NCBI GenBank assembly: GCA_019914995.1
Contig: CM034141.1
Location: 5,806,001 to 5,870,000, forward strand
Reading direction: 5' to 3'
Origin: Acanthochlamys bracteata
Lineage: Eukaryota > Streptophyta > Magnoliopsida > Pandanales > Velloziaceae
Length of the DNA: 64,000 nucleotides
Shown: positions 22,423-35,220 of the stretch, in pieces
How the letters are laid out: the number at the start of each line of letters is the position of its first letter
Position numbering within the stretch: position 1 is the first letter of the stretch
Translations under genes and position numbers: made by a program
The notes under the pieces: generated by a model
What the model saw: only the letters and a program-made list of their open reading frames with translations
Database searches by the model: none
What the model was told of the DNA's origin: nothing

Positions 22423-25400
22423 TCAGTTTGCAGCATGTCTCGGTGAATCTGCAGGAGCAGTATTTGATGGAGAAGCTTGTTCTGGAGTGCTTCCATTCTC
22501 TGAGTTCTGCTGCTGCTGCTCTTGTTCATGACCAGTATCAGAGTTTGTTTTCTCAGAAACCTTCAAAGTTTTGGTAGTTGTGGATGCCTCGGGAGATGTC
22601 CAATTGATTTGTGGGTTCCTTTGAGGAGAGAATCTGAGTGATTGGTCTTGCATTGATATGGCAGGGAGTGCATAATTATATAATAATTCTACTGGGTGAT
22701 GGTATTTGCAAGCTGGACCATACTTGCAACTTCCATAGACGCTATAGAATGCACAGACAGGTTCATCCTACACAATTCATTCATGGCAATAAATATCTTG
22801 AAAGTCAATTTTCAAATGTTAGAGAGATATGATAACTGCTTAAAACTTGAAAATTCCCTAACAAATGCCTTTATAAATATCATGAAGTCAACTTTTTGGA
22901 GCTTACTGGTCTTATAGGAAGCCCAAAAGGGCCAAACATGCAGTCACTGACAGGAGAACTATTGTCTTTTGGGTGATGGTACTTGCAGGATGCTCCATAT
23001 TTGCACGTTCCGGTCCTCATGAAGTACTGACAATCAGGTTGGTCTGGTCTATCAGGTAGTTCAAGATGCTGCTCTGGGCTGGAAGCCTGATTTTGCCCAA
23101 CAACCTCCCTTGATGAGATCTGGTTGACAGCCCCCTGGTTGGCAAGATAAAAATTATGTATAAACTTCCCTATAGAGATATAGAATAGCTACTCACCTAA
23201 AAGACCATCTCCAGATGTGACTCCAAGGATCAAGCTAGAAGCCTACAACAGAACCAATTCCCTATGACTTACAAAAGCGAATGTCATCTTTCTCAGTCTC
23301 TTATTGATATAAATCAGTTACATAAGCTACCTTGGTCTACACAAAGTATACTTAGGGGAGAGAGGTCATAAAAAATAAATAATGTCAAGATAAAAAGAGT
23401 TTCAAATAACACTTAATTAAATTTTAGGGTAGCTGATTGCATTTATATTGCTTGATTTGGCTCATCGCAGTGACTGGCCTACATTCATCTTTTAGTCAAT
23501 ACAACAATCTAGTAACACCAAGATCGATAACAATGTGGATGCATGATGAGATGACACTAAACTCACAAAATTTAAGAGGCAGGAAGTAGGAAGAAAAGAC
23601 TGAGCCATCAGCTGGATGCTTGAATCTCACATATATCAACAAGGAAAAATACCGTGTAAGTACTCCATCCAGATTGCATGGGCAAAGCTCCTTGGGAGGG
23701 TGGAAGAACAACAGGCATATAAGCTGGCACAGCTGGCATATGTTGACTTGAAACATAATGTGGTCTTGATAACGACCATGCAGGAAGTCCGCCAAGTAAA
23801 GGAAGACCTGTTGGGGAAACCATAGATGAACCTGTTGAGCCATAAGTTGGCAATCCACTAACAGGAAACAGGGCACCATAAGTAGGCGGCTGAGGGTGAT
23901 TAAACTTGCAGGCAATGCCAAATTTACAACTCCCATTTCTCATGTAGTATGGACATGATTTTTCATCCTACAAGTAATATCGATCAGCTTTGCAAGAATG
24001 GCAAAGGTAGCAATTACATCAAATTAAGTGAAAAGCATCATGAGTACAATTGTTAGGTGAGACATCTTAAAAGAAAGTAGGGCATCTAACAAAATGTATT
24101 AAAAAAAACGAACAAATACCTCCCGCATTGGAAGACCAAAAACATTCAGAAGTGGCTGAGCATTAAGCTTATCCCTTGGGTGATGATATTTACAGGACGC
24201 TCCAAACTTGCAAGTCCCTGTCTTAAGAAAAAACTGCAAAATCATAAGCACACATCAGAGACTTCATAAAATATAGCAAGTCATTGCAGTAACAAGATTG
24301 AAAATAAATAATGTCATGTACAGGTTTTTTCATCACATCCTTATAAATTTATAGCATTATTCATAGAGAAAATGCCGCTGAATATGACACAAAATTTTCC
24401 CTAAAAATCATTCAGAGAAGCTAGATATCTTAGTAAGACGCCCTTTTCATCAAATGTAAGCATCAGGGTAGCAGAAGTGTATAGAAAAAGTTGTAAAGTA
24501 TTCCGTGGTTAATATACCAGGTTAGATAGTATATAAGAGAAGCTTTTTACAAAGTGTCGACTTCTCAAACTTAGTACGTACATATTCAGCTAACCACAAA
24601 GAAGAACATTAGAACATAAAAAAGAGTGAAAACCAGCATACCTGACAATCAGGTTGGCCAACTCTTTCTGGGAGTTCATCTTTGTTCTCGATTCCCTACA
24701 AATGCGGAGCAGCACATTGTTCATATTGAGTTTTTAAACATCATGAATGAAACAATTACAGAGTAACAGAAATGCCAACAACAACTGGTCTTGTAGAAAA
24801 GCTTTGTTGTCACTCCACCCCATTAAACTAGAATACTCCATAGCCCATTCAATTGTTTAAATCATCCTTATTCCTAGGCTAAACTTTTCATGCCTCCTGC
24901 TAAAAGTCGAAGCCATAAACCACACAGAAAGACGAAGCAACTCTCAAATCAGACATAGAACTAACCAAACACTTGTATTACAAATTGAAAAATCACCTGG
25001 GGATTTGGATGGTTGTACTTGCAATTGCTCCCATATCCACACATCCCTGTCCTTAGATAATAAATGCAGTCTGGAGCACCAGGACGATCGGGATAAAGAT
25101 TTGGATGCACATCCGTGGAACCATCATGGTTATTGTCACCCTGCACTTTCAATCGCCATATTGCCTCTGCAATATAAAAATTTAAGAACAATTAACTCAG
25201 CCCCCCTTCTTTTCTCTTATCAGATCAGCAATCTCAAACTACTCCAAGAATTCACAGGTTTCACTCGCCATGCGTAATCCAAACCCCACAGAAATGCAAC
25301 AAGGGAAAAAAATGGAGATAGAATAACAATCCATCATAAATAACTCTTTTAACCGAGAAACAGAGATCCAAAGTCCAACAAACAGTGCCATCGAAAGAAA

Positions 25401-25726
25401 TAGGATACACCTTTTGATCGCCATATTACTTCTACCATACAAACATTTGCAAACAAACAACTAGAAGTTATGTTTTTCCCTCGCGAAAACAGAAAAGCAA
25501 ACCCAGTGATCACTATCCAAGCTAAATCCATAGACCAAGTAAAGTACAAACTGAAAAATAAATTCAGAAATAAAATAAAATAAATAAAATAAAATAAAAT
25601 AAATCAAGATAGAATAACGACTATTATGGCTAACACTACTAACCAAAGAAAAAACAGCAAAAAAAAGTTTTTACCATCCAAATTATCAGATGAGGCATTG
25701 CTCTGTGCTTGCCTCTTATCCGGCAT
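22423..25726 (-). CDS. five-finger CCCH zinc finger protein (ZFN type)
   Basis: Seven exons: 25675-25726, 24997-25166, 24642-24695, 24120-24233, 23653-23967, 22907-23134, 22423-22767. All are GT-AG and give 425 residues. Five C-X8-C-X5-C-X3-H fingers are seen: [80 protein letters not shown] and [20 protein letters not shown]. Three N-terminal fingers, a Pro/Ser-rich spacer, then two more is the ZFN1-like plant arrangement. The C-terminus is Gln/Glu/Ser-rich. Relatives are nuclear and bind RNA or DNA; the target here is unknown. The second finger is split by an intron after its first Cys. The start is the first ATG in frame ([10 protein letters not shown]). A 46-nt cassette between exons 5 and 6 breaks frame if included. 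It is divergent from ZW10. Confidence 0.9.
23197..23242 (-). other. possible 46-nt cassette (poison) exon in the CCCH gene
   Basis: It is flanked by a good acceptor (TTCTGTTGTAG, 23243) and a near-consensus donor (TTTTAG|GTGAGT, 23197/23196). Read in phase it gives [15 protein letters not shown]. Because 46 is not a multiple of three, including it shifts the next exon into a frame that stops after about 25 codons, before fingers four and five. Skipping it gives the full-length protein. Confidence 0.45.
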
Positions 25727-26506
25727 CAGGAACAAATCAACCGATCTTTCGATCCTAATTCGATTCGCCACCAAAACAACTTCCCTCAAATATTTAAAAA
25801 AGAAAACTTCTTTTTTAAATCAAAATCGAATTAAATGCAACCGATCGAACACTCTCAATTATCAATCACTCTTTTATCTCCCCAAATTTCTTTAAAATCC
25901 TCCGAAAATGAAAAAGAAACTAGTTAGATATTCCAATTGATCGAACAACGATCAAAAAGCTGGATCAAAGCAAGTTTTAAATATCTAAAAACGCTTAAAT
26001 ATCTGTCGATTTTCCCAAAAGGATAAAATCAAACTGAAGCCAAGAACTCGCTTCCCCGATCACCACCATCGGTTTTATTTCTTTCCTTTCTGTTGCTTTT
26101 TGTGATCATTCTATTTGTTGCTACACGAGGTTTTATGGAAACAGTAATAATAGTTCTTTGTTTCTGTTTTTCTTATTTCCTCCCATCGGTTACAAAAAAA
26201 TTTTATATATTAATTATAGAGAAAGACACAGCTCTCTTTTTTTAACAATTTTATCTCCCCGCGTACGGACAATTTATTACCTAATTAATAGTTTAAATTT
26301 CGTAATTAGTTGAAGAAAATAAAGATAGATTAGTGCTAATTATAAATTTTCTGGTAGTTAATTAACGTGAGAAAGGAGAAAAGTGTCGCCGTGATAACGC
26401 GCGAAGCCTGCTAGATACACCTTAGAATAGCTCTGCTTCCCATGTGACCAAACAGCATACGAATAATGTTAGATACAAGTTAAAGAACTAAAACGGGAGC
26501 AGTTCA

Positions 26507-26516
26507 GCCACGTGGC
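26507..26516. promoter_or_regulatory. palindromic G-box GCCACGTGGC
   Basis: The full 10-base palindrome around CACGTG is the preferred site of plant bZIP and bHLH factors (GBF, HY5, ABF, PIF classes). It sits 780 bases from the CCCH start and 1.0 kb from the ZW10 start, so it could serve either gene. Confidence 0.6.
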
Positions 26517-27039
26517 ATGACTCGATTGGTAGTTTGAGCAAGGCAAGAGATGACCTGCCGGTCTTCTTAACTAACGTTAAACTCCAGAGTCTTTCATTAA
26601 AAACAATCAAACGCAATTGAACTATATAACCAATATAATCATCAATACATGAAATTTTCTTTATCTGATCTAACATGATTGGTTCTGTTTGTGTTCTGTG
26701 GGTAGAGCATGACAGATAGAAGCTGTAAAGTCTCTAGCAACAAACGTGTCGTCTTCCAAGAGCTCGCTAATGCGTCGCACTGGTAGCGGCTACTTTCTCA
26801 CAGTCACAGAACCAAATGCGTATCCCAGTTTCTGTGTGCCTACTGATTGTTCCATAGATTTTCACCAATGACAAAACGATCACGTCACCGTTAGATCTAC
26901 GCTATTTGAACTGGTAAAATTTCCTTCGATGTATTTTATTACTGAAGCCGTGTGTTAATTGGCGCAGTTCCAATTTTTCGCCGACGTTTCTATTATTAAG
27001 CGTTACAGCGAACTTACGTTATTGTGTTCCGTGTTTCAC

Positions 27040-27330
27040 TTAACACACGGCGTAACGCTCATAATTTTATTTTATTTTTTTAAATTTTAAATTTCAAACA
27101 ATTCATATATTTAATTATATAAAAAATTCAGAATTTTATTTTTATATATAAAATTTTAATTTTAAACTTTTTATTTACACACTTTCAATACAACTATATT
27201 TTTTAATTTTAATATATTTTTAAAATATATTAAAATATAAATATTGAACTTTATTTTTATTTTATTTTTAAAAAAATTTTATTTTCTATTATTTATCTTT
27301 ACGAAATTTAATTACAAACACGCACTGAAC
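27040..27330. mobile_element. MITE of the GGCGTGTTTCAAAT family, inverted
   Basis: It reads CAAACAATTCATATATTTAA with AAAAAATTCAGAATTTT on one side and ends ATTACAAACACGCAC, the reverse of the 16274 copy. The right end lies about 210 bases before the ZW10 start codon. Confidence 0.6.
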
Positions 27331-27540
27331 CAAAACTGGGAGAAACAGAAACAAAACACGCAAAGATATCTCTCAAAATTAGCATTAATGTATGATAGTT
27401 AACAGCTTAAATATTATTTATGTAATAATATCAAAATTAATAGAACTTTTGCTTACGTGGCATATTCTTCTTCAATCTACAGATCTGAAAACAAATCGAA
27501 AACATTTTTCCGGCGAGAGTAATCATCAGTCTATCTAGAG

Positions 27541-30500
27541 ATGGATGTTCTTCTGGGATCTATCGACGTTCGAGATCTTCTCCCTTCCACTGGCCCAGGA
27601 GAGTTCAACGGCGGAGATCTCGATCTCTCCGCCCCGATCTCTGCTCCCGATCTCCGTGTTCTAATCGATCGACTCGAGACACGATCGCTCTCAATCAAAT
27701 CACGCGTTCGTCAATACTTGTCGCAACATTACCCACATCTTTCTAATCTCTTCTCTCTCTCCGCTGCCGCTGCAGATCAATCTTCCGCCGTCGTCGATGC
27801 TCTCTCTTTCGCGCTTCGTCCCCTCTCCTCCACCGCTGATATCGAGAGCACGAAACTCGCTGATGAGATTCGTAGCAAATCTAGAGAGTTTAGAGAAACT
27901 AGGGAAGCTCTCGCGCTTGTTACTTCGATATCGGGAGTGATTGATAGAGTTAAGAAAGCGAAAGAGTGGTCGAGTACTGGGAAACTGATTGAAGCTGCGA
28001 AGGAGTTGAAGAGACTGAGGGAGGATGGAATTGGTTCGGGCACCCAGGAAGTGAGAGATAAAGAGGAGCCTGAGGTTTACCAGATGCTAAGCAAGCAGTG
28101 GAACGATTGCTTTGATAAGGTAGTTGATGTTGATTTTGTGGAATTTGCTGAGTTCGGTAATAATTTTGATATGATTTATTTTTTACGGGACTTAGTTATG
28201 AATTCTGTTGGTGGTAATTGGTTACTTAGATGAAGTAGTCATTGTTGTTACTTTTACATGGTTTCAACAAATTTGTTGTTTTCTTCGTTGGTGTAGTTGC
28301 AAGATGTGCTTGTGAGGAATGTGGAGCGAGCGGTGGAGTTTGAGGTGGAAGATGACCGAGTGGCAATGAGGTGTAGGTTGAAGGTTGGAGATGTGAATGA
28401 AGTTGAGCTTCACACAGTGTTGGAGGCTATGGAGGTGAGTTGTATCTCTATGTATTATTGCAATATAATCTCAAGGACATCAGAGTATTGGGTATTGTTG
28501 TGGTGGTACAGGATGATATTCCATCCTTAGTGGATTTGTTTTTGAGAATTTTTTATATGGTTTCCTAAAATCAAAACTCCATCTAGTAATTGGTTATGTC
28601 ACTTCCTATTTTGGATTGATTTGTCATTCGTTGCACAGCTCGTTGGTGTTCTGGACTATGGTCTCGCGAAGGTTGCAGATAACGTGATCCGGCAGGTCAT
28701 GGTTCCTGTAGTAAATAGTGGATATTTCATTTTTACAGAGGATAAAGATGTTTCAGAGAAGCCTGTCTCAGTCCTCACCCTTTCATTGCCATCTCAATGT
28801 GAGGTAACTAATGTAGATGTACAGTCTTTTGTGTTGAACCAACTCTTTCCTGTTCAGAGCACTTATAAGTGTTGTGCCTGCTTGAATATACTGTTGTCAG
28901 TATTTGAATAAGGCAATGTTCATTTTTGTTGCTAATCTATTCTGTCTGGATTGAAGGATGGCACTGCACTTTACTCAAGAATTGCGGAGGTTTTAAGGTT
29001 TATTTATAAGTGTATATTCTTTGAGAACAGTAAGTGGATGCAATGTTTTGGACGATTAACTTGGGCCCGGTTATCGGATCTGATTATCAACTCCTTTCTT
29101 TCCAAGGTTCGGCCTAAGTTCTTGTCTTGCAAAGCTTCTTAATTCTTCTTCTTAATGAATTTTGTGAAATATATCATGAATATTGATATAGTGTGCATAA
29201 ATGTGCATAGCCAATTGACATGGATGGGTCATATTGTCTGCTGGGTCTACTCTTTATAAAAAATTTAAAGCAAACATTGGGCCTGCATTTTGATATATGT
29301 TACTACCTCTTAGTTACTACATGAAAGTTGGGATGAGCAAGTTGTTTGAAACTATTAATTATAGGCTTTTAGTTCTTATATGTTTTTTTTCCTGCTGAAT
29401 GTGAGTTCATACTCTGCACACATCCAGGTTATTGCTCACGATACTTTAAAGGCTGGTGAATTTGAAAGTACCATAAAATGTACTTCAGAATTTGAGGCAC
29501 TTCTAGAGGAAATGATGTTTATTTCAAAGACGGATACTAAGGATGAGAAGTTGAGCCACTTTCTTCACAACGTTGAGGTTCTCTTTGCTCGTCGGAAGAA
29601 GAATGAAATTTTAGCAAAAGTTAGGAAGATTCTTCTCCACTGTGATTATGCCATTCCTATGGTAATTTGACTAATCCTTCTTGCAGGATTCTCTTTTAGC
29701 AACGAGCACCACAAACAATTACCCTATAACATTTTTTGTGTTTTACAGGAGAACTTGTTGAGCATTTCTGTCAAGGCATCCAATGTTGCTGAAGGCTCAC
29801 CTGCATACATTGCCGACTTGCTTTTCCAGGGTGAAACATGTTTGGTATCTGAAGCTGCATCTAAACTAATGGCATTGGTTCATCAAACACTTAAGGTAAT
29901 GGATAACATTATGTCTATTAGCTTGTTATTTTATTCAAGCAGGTCATGTACATTCGACATTTGCAAGGACTCTGTCATGGTTCAAATGCCTTTGATGTAG
30001 TTTCCTGAAACTTGTTATTCTATAAAGCTTTATCTAGGTACATAGTAGTTAAGCACCTTTGTTGTATGTTTGCTTTTGTTAGTCTCTTGCATTACGAGCT
30101 GTAAGTAAAGTGCTAGGCCCCTGTGGGTTCGACATTTTGGTGCCTTTGTGCCCCATGGAAGTCACAGGCAATACAATGTTATCATTTAAAGCTTTCTGGG
30201 TTATGAAGTCTTCATTATGTACAATTTAGATATTACATGATCAGCAAAGTATTAGGATTTTTTTCTTTAAAATTCTTTTTTTCCCTCACTGTTCTAGTTT
30301 GGGGTTCGATTACTGAGTAAGTAGAGGATGAATTCTTAAATTGATTTTGAACCAGTGCAGGATGCTTGTTTGTCTTCCATAAGAGTGGCGAAGGAGCTCT
30401 ATCTTGCTGCAAGAGATGCTCTACTCTTATATGAAGCTATTGTACCTGCTAAGGTATGTATCTTGATATCTGCTATTAGCATCCGGAATTGTAATTGGAG

Positions 30501-33500
30501 CCTTCAATAGCAGAAGCAAGAACGTAAGTAGTCTACTTACATCTGTTGGAAAACTAGAAGCAGGATCTTTTTCTCACCTAAATTCTTACCGTTATAGGAC
30601 CTGGTGATTGTAGATTTCTAGCATTACTCAAAGCATGTCTTTTAATAGACAATTTTTCTTAGGTTTCTAGCACTTTTTGTCATCATCACATCATAATTTG
30701 CTCTCAAGCTTCTATGAATTGTTATGAGATTTATATGCTGCATGCTAATTCAGTTTCTGTTTTATGAAATGAAGCTAGCAAAGCATTTGGATAGCATGAG
30801 CCAAATTGCTGTTATCATACACAATGATTGTGTCTATTTAGCAGAGGAGATTCTTGGGCTTGCTTTCGAGGTATTTGGTATCTTCTTTCGTAAACTCATC
30901 GTGTATCCTAAAGTTCTTACTATTTTTTGTTGTTCAGATAAAGGCTCTCTTTTTTGGACATGGAAGCCATAACACGTTAATCTTTTAAGAGTGCCCCACA
31001 GGCACAGCCACTACTGAATGATTTTAACTCTTGTGCGATTGACTTCTTAATTCTGCATCTGACGTTGCAGCACATGTTGAATCTTCTGCAACTTCTCTAT
31101 CTTCCTTTGCATGACACTGTTGTTGTCTCATAATCTCCTTCAATTCCTTTTGTTTTGATTGCTTCTTATAATTTTATGGAGGTGACTATCTTTGGTAAAT
31201 ACACACTTGAAGTACCTAAAAGGGCATTGCTAGTACCTGCTACCATAGCTGATAGATCTGCCTGCCCTAATGTTTCTTGACATATAGGGTGTGGAGTAGT
31301 TGCAGTGAAGTGAGTTCCTAGGAAGTGAGTTCTTGACAAGTGAGTTTTTGAGAAGTGAGTGGGGTTTGTGTTTGATTGTAGTTCAAAATGAGTTTGGAAG
31401 TGATTTTTTGTGTTTGGTTGTATTTAGAAGTGAGTCTGGAACTCACATTTTGGCGGAAAAAGTGAGTCCCGACCAAACTGATATATGCCCATAGTCTGAC
31501 CAAAATTTTGACGTGTGCACAGTACATAAAACATATTAGTTCAGTCTCAGATTTATGAAGGCTTATAATTTCCACTCGGATGTGTTTCATAGTGTTATCA
31601 TGCATCTCTATTTGTCAATGAATTATCTATTTGATGCTCTTGATTCCAATTTGGAAGGTGTCATGTTCAAATTTTTTTCACTCATGACCCAAAGTCTCAA
31701 TGTACTTACTATTGCACAGAATGTTTTCTAGGCATGCAATCCATAATGTGAGCAAAACTGATGTTTGTTTATTTGATTTTATGTCTTACTCAACATCTTA
31801 CTTTCAGTATCGTGCAGATTTTCCTAGAGGCCTAAAAGAGCAAGCAGTTTTTCTAGATCTGGCACCAAGGTTTTGTAATGTAGCTGAAGGGGTACTACAG
31901 AAGCAAGTTCACCTCGTTAAGAATAGCTTGAAAGAGGTGCTTCAGCTTTGACTTGAACTGGTCCCAATAATTTGGAAAGTTGATACTTCTTGTAGCTAAC
32001 TTTCCTCTTAATTCCTTGTCGTCAGGCTATAGATTGTGCTAATGGATACCAGAATACCCATCAGCCTCAACAATATGAGCTGGCGAAGTTTAGTATAGAG
32101 CAGGTATCTGAAGCATTAGATTTTTGCAGTTGCTTTAGTCAGATTATTGCATAATGTTGTAGTTTTTGTGACCATGAGTGAATCCCATCTGTGCTGCTTT
32201 AAAATTTTGTTTCATATCTTGGTGGCTATGTCAAAGAGCATTTTAGTCTTTATAAAATAGTTTTAACAACGCCTCTTCTTCATCTATTCATACTTGCTGA
32301 ACTGCCTATCAAGAAATAAATAAAGCTTATGTTATGCATTCTTTGTTTTTAGTGTAATAAGAGAAAATTATGTCTCTTACTTAGCTTTTGCTGCGTAGGA
32401 AACATGATGTTAAACTTTAAGTAACAAAAGTTGATCGTCATCTATTTGTTGGTCTAGTCAGTTCACGTGTTTTAATATGTTACAGGAACTTAGAACTCCA
32501 CTTCAGCATCACTATAGAAGGAACTCTAAATAGAATTGAAATAAAAAAACTAAACTCCACTTCCAACTCACTTCTACAAACAATTGAAACACAAAATTGA
32601 ACTCCACTGCTACTCATTGTTCAAGAAACTCTACTTACCACTTTTCACTTCCACGAAACTCAGTTACATGCATTTGAAACACGCCCTAAGCAGTCATTCT
32701 CTCTTCTTGTTTCTGTGACCTCCACAATCATCAAATTCCTTTACTAATTAGAAGCTGGATTTGTACATTACAGCCTGACCTGAATGCTGAAGTAGTAATT
32801 CTGTCTACTTTACCATGTTAGAACACATACCTCTCTATTATATGTGCTCCAAAATTCAAAATATATTATTTCAAATGTTGATACATAAAACCTTCAATAC
32901 ATGCTTGTTACCCAACTGTTAGGCATTTGTTTTGTCAGCTAGATTGTGCTACTTATTCTGTTATTTGATCAGTTGTGGTTCACAGGTTGTATTTAAACTT
33001 GAGGACGTACGTATCATATGGGAGCCGTTATTGCCAGCTTCAAGTTATAAGAAAGCCATGCGCACAGTATTAGACTTTGTTTTCTATGAGATCACAAAGG
33101 ATATGCTCCTCCTAGATGATTTGGCTGCAGAAGAGACCTTACAGGTATTTGATATAAATTTTAAAATTTTCATAGTGGTTTCTTGTAAACAATTATTATC
33201 GTCTTTGATCCTTTTTCAGCTTCAGCGACTCATTCAGACTATGTTGGAGAATTTGTCACCTTTGCTTGTGTCTCTTCTTTCTGACATTGATGAAAAGGAG
33301 AAATGCTCAAAAAATAGTGATTGGAGTCTATTCGATGAGCAAGTTCCTTCTCTTCGCAAATTGAGCAAGCTTGCAGGCATGTCTTCTCTTGAACGTTAAG
33401 ATGTTCTTGGAGCTAAATATCTGTAGGTTGAAATCAGACTAAGTTTTGTTCTTTCTCCTTGTAGAGTTGCTTGATATACCCCTAAAATCTGTCACGACAA

Positions 33501-34382
33501 AGTGGGAAAGTGGAGAACTTGTCAACTGCGGTTTCACAGCATCTGAGGTATGGTTGCATACCTATCTGGCTACTTACAGACATGATGCTTGTTTGCTTGT
33601 TACCGAAATTGTCCTAAACTCGCAATATACCTTGAACTGGGTGGTACTCTCACTTACTGATTTTTTTATTTATATTAGAGTCTGGCATATATTACAATTT
33701 TCCCACTTAAATCTCTTATTCGGCATGTAGAATTCCACTCTATGAAATTCATTCATCATATGCATATTGTGAGAAGTCAGCTTTTGTACTTAGAATTAAC
33801 TCACCTATAAACGATTTTATGAGGCCTATAACTCTTATTCAGTACTCATTACTGATAAGGTCCTCTCCTTTTCTCCACATGATATTTTGAAGTGTTACTG
33901 GCAGGTATTAAAATCCACAAAATTTCTGTTATTTTTTAGGACAAAATGTGATTGGCTATTGTACTCCCTGGCTAGCCCAGCATCCTGCTTATTACCTAGG
34001 TTCTTATGGTCATTGTGTCATTAATGCTAACTGTTTTTTTCATGGTTCTTATGGTCATTACCTAGTTTATTACCAAATTGTCACAATTCATTCATTGTCA
34101 AGTTCAAATGACATTCGTCTGGCAATAATATCTATACACTGCACTATAGGACCATATATACTTTGTATCTATTTCCCAAACGTTTCTGTCATTAGATACT
34201 CATTCATACTCTACTTCACCCTTTTTGACATTTTAAAAAAATGTTAAATCTGAAACTGACATATGATCTTCTCTTTTGTTTCAATGATTAATTCACAGGT
34301 GCTGAATTTTGTGAAAGCAGTATTTGCAGATTCACCTTTACGCAAGGAGTGTTTATGGAGGATACATAATACCAGTTCGTGA
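27541..34382 (+). CDS. ZW10 homologue (MAG2-interacting protein 1, Dsl1/NRZ tethering complex)
   Basis: Fourteen exons give 763 residues: 27541-28119, 28297-28434, 28639-28803, 28957-29106, 29428-29661, 29749-29895, 30361-30453, 30775-30870, 31808-31936, 32026-32103, 32986-33144, 33220-33376, 33465-33547, 34299-34382. The length fits plant ZW10 (about 740). Family blocks include SAPDLRVLIDRLETRS, WARLSDLIINSFLSK, TSEFEALLEEMMFIS, HNDCVYLAEEILGLAFE and the final DFVFYEI and LPASSYKKAMR regions. In plants the protein works with MAG2 (RINT1/Tip20 class), MIP2 and MIP3 at the ER to receive Golgi-derived vesicles; animal ZW10 also acts at kinetochores. Intron 12 is GC-AG. Introns 8 and 10 carry MITE pieces. 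An alternative acceptor for exon 8 (FLFYEM extension) also stays in frame. Confidence 0.93.
31300..31470. mobile_element. MITE fragment in ZW10 intron 8
   Basis: Repeated GAAGTGAGTT phrases and TTTGGAAGTGATTTTTTGTG resemble, in direct orientation, the reverse complement of the piece in intron 10 and the end GGCGTGTTTCAAAT family. Partial, boundaries approximate. Confidence 0.5.
32487..32693. mobile_element. MITE fragment in ZW10 intron 10
   Basis: It ends CATTTGAAACACGCCCTAAG, a clear terminus of the GGCGTGTTTCAAAT family, and carries AACTCCACTTCCAACTCACT inside. The left end is eroded. Confidence 0.65.
33377..33464 (+). other. GC-AG intron 12 of ZW10
   Basis: The exon ends CTTGCAG and is followed by GCATGT rather than GTATGT; the acceptor is CCTTGTAG at 33464. 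Only this GC donor keeps the conserved reading LRKLSKLAELLDIPLKS. The nearest GT alternatives give immediate stops. GC-AG introns are a known minor class spliced by the major spliceosome. Confidence 0.8.
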
Positions 34383-35220
34383 ATAGTTTAACGTGGAAGC
34401 CTATAATGAAAACCCTCAACCAAGACAGGAAATATTGTACTCCACCATATTATCATTGGTCACAGTATTAGCGATTTTAGAGCATGCCAAAATGGTCGGT
34501 GAAGCAACTTCATGAAACATCCTGTCGTGAGTTATGTCTCAATGCATCCTTCAGTGAGATAAGTTAATGGTCCACGTTAAAAAGGCCTTAAAAGAATTGA
34601 TAGTTAAATAGAATCAGCAGCAAGCACTTTTTGTTTGAGAATGGTGAATAGAATCATAAAGTGATGTTTCTGCACGCATCTGTTCATGAAGGTCGAGGCT
34701 TATTTGCAGCATTTTCTCGGGAAATATGTCATGAAACTATTTTACTGAGTGCAATAAAATCTAGATCGTGTGTATTATATCATTTCTTTTGGCAAGGGAT
34801 GATTATCATGTATTACGTTAAGTGTAAATTTATGGCAAATAAGTTCTCTTGGTCCAATTAAAAGAGATTTCAGTTGCTTGTTTTAAGTCTCCAGTGGCTT
34901 TTAAAAATATTAAATTTTACTGAAAGTATAGTTCATTCACTCAAGAAATTCAACGTACAAGTTCAATAATACAAGAGAAACAACAAAACAATAACTGTCC
35001 CGCCAGAAACCTTCTTCTGCAAGAAGAACATCATCAGTGAGCTCACCCGAACCAAAACGGACATAATTATATACAACTGCACATGCAAGCTTCTTGCACA
35101 TTTTCTCACATCGAAAATTGCTCAAGATATTCCCTCTTCAGAAAGGATGGTAATTCACATAAGCGGAAAGAACGAATCAAACGATGAGATGCACGTCGAA
35201 GAAGAGGAACAGAATACTCT
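34383..35220. other. convergent 3' ends of ZW10 and the DUF3537 gene
   Basis: Two genes face each other across 838 bases. No exon is recognised; it should hold both 3' untranslated regions. Confidence 0.6.

Larger units (their letters stand above)
25727..27540. promoter_or_regulatory. shared upstream region of CCCH and ZW10 genes
   Basis: The 1.8 kb lie between two divergent start codons. It includes AT-rich leader sequence of the CCCH gene (with a TTTTA-type microsatellite at about 25570-25605), a perfect G-box and a MITE at 27040-27330. No coding exon is seen. Confidence 0.6.
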
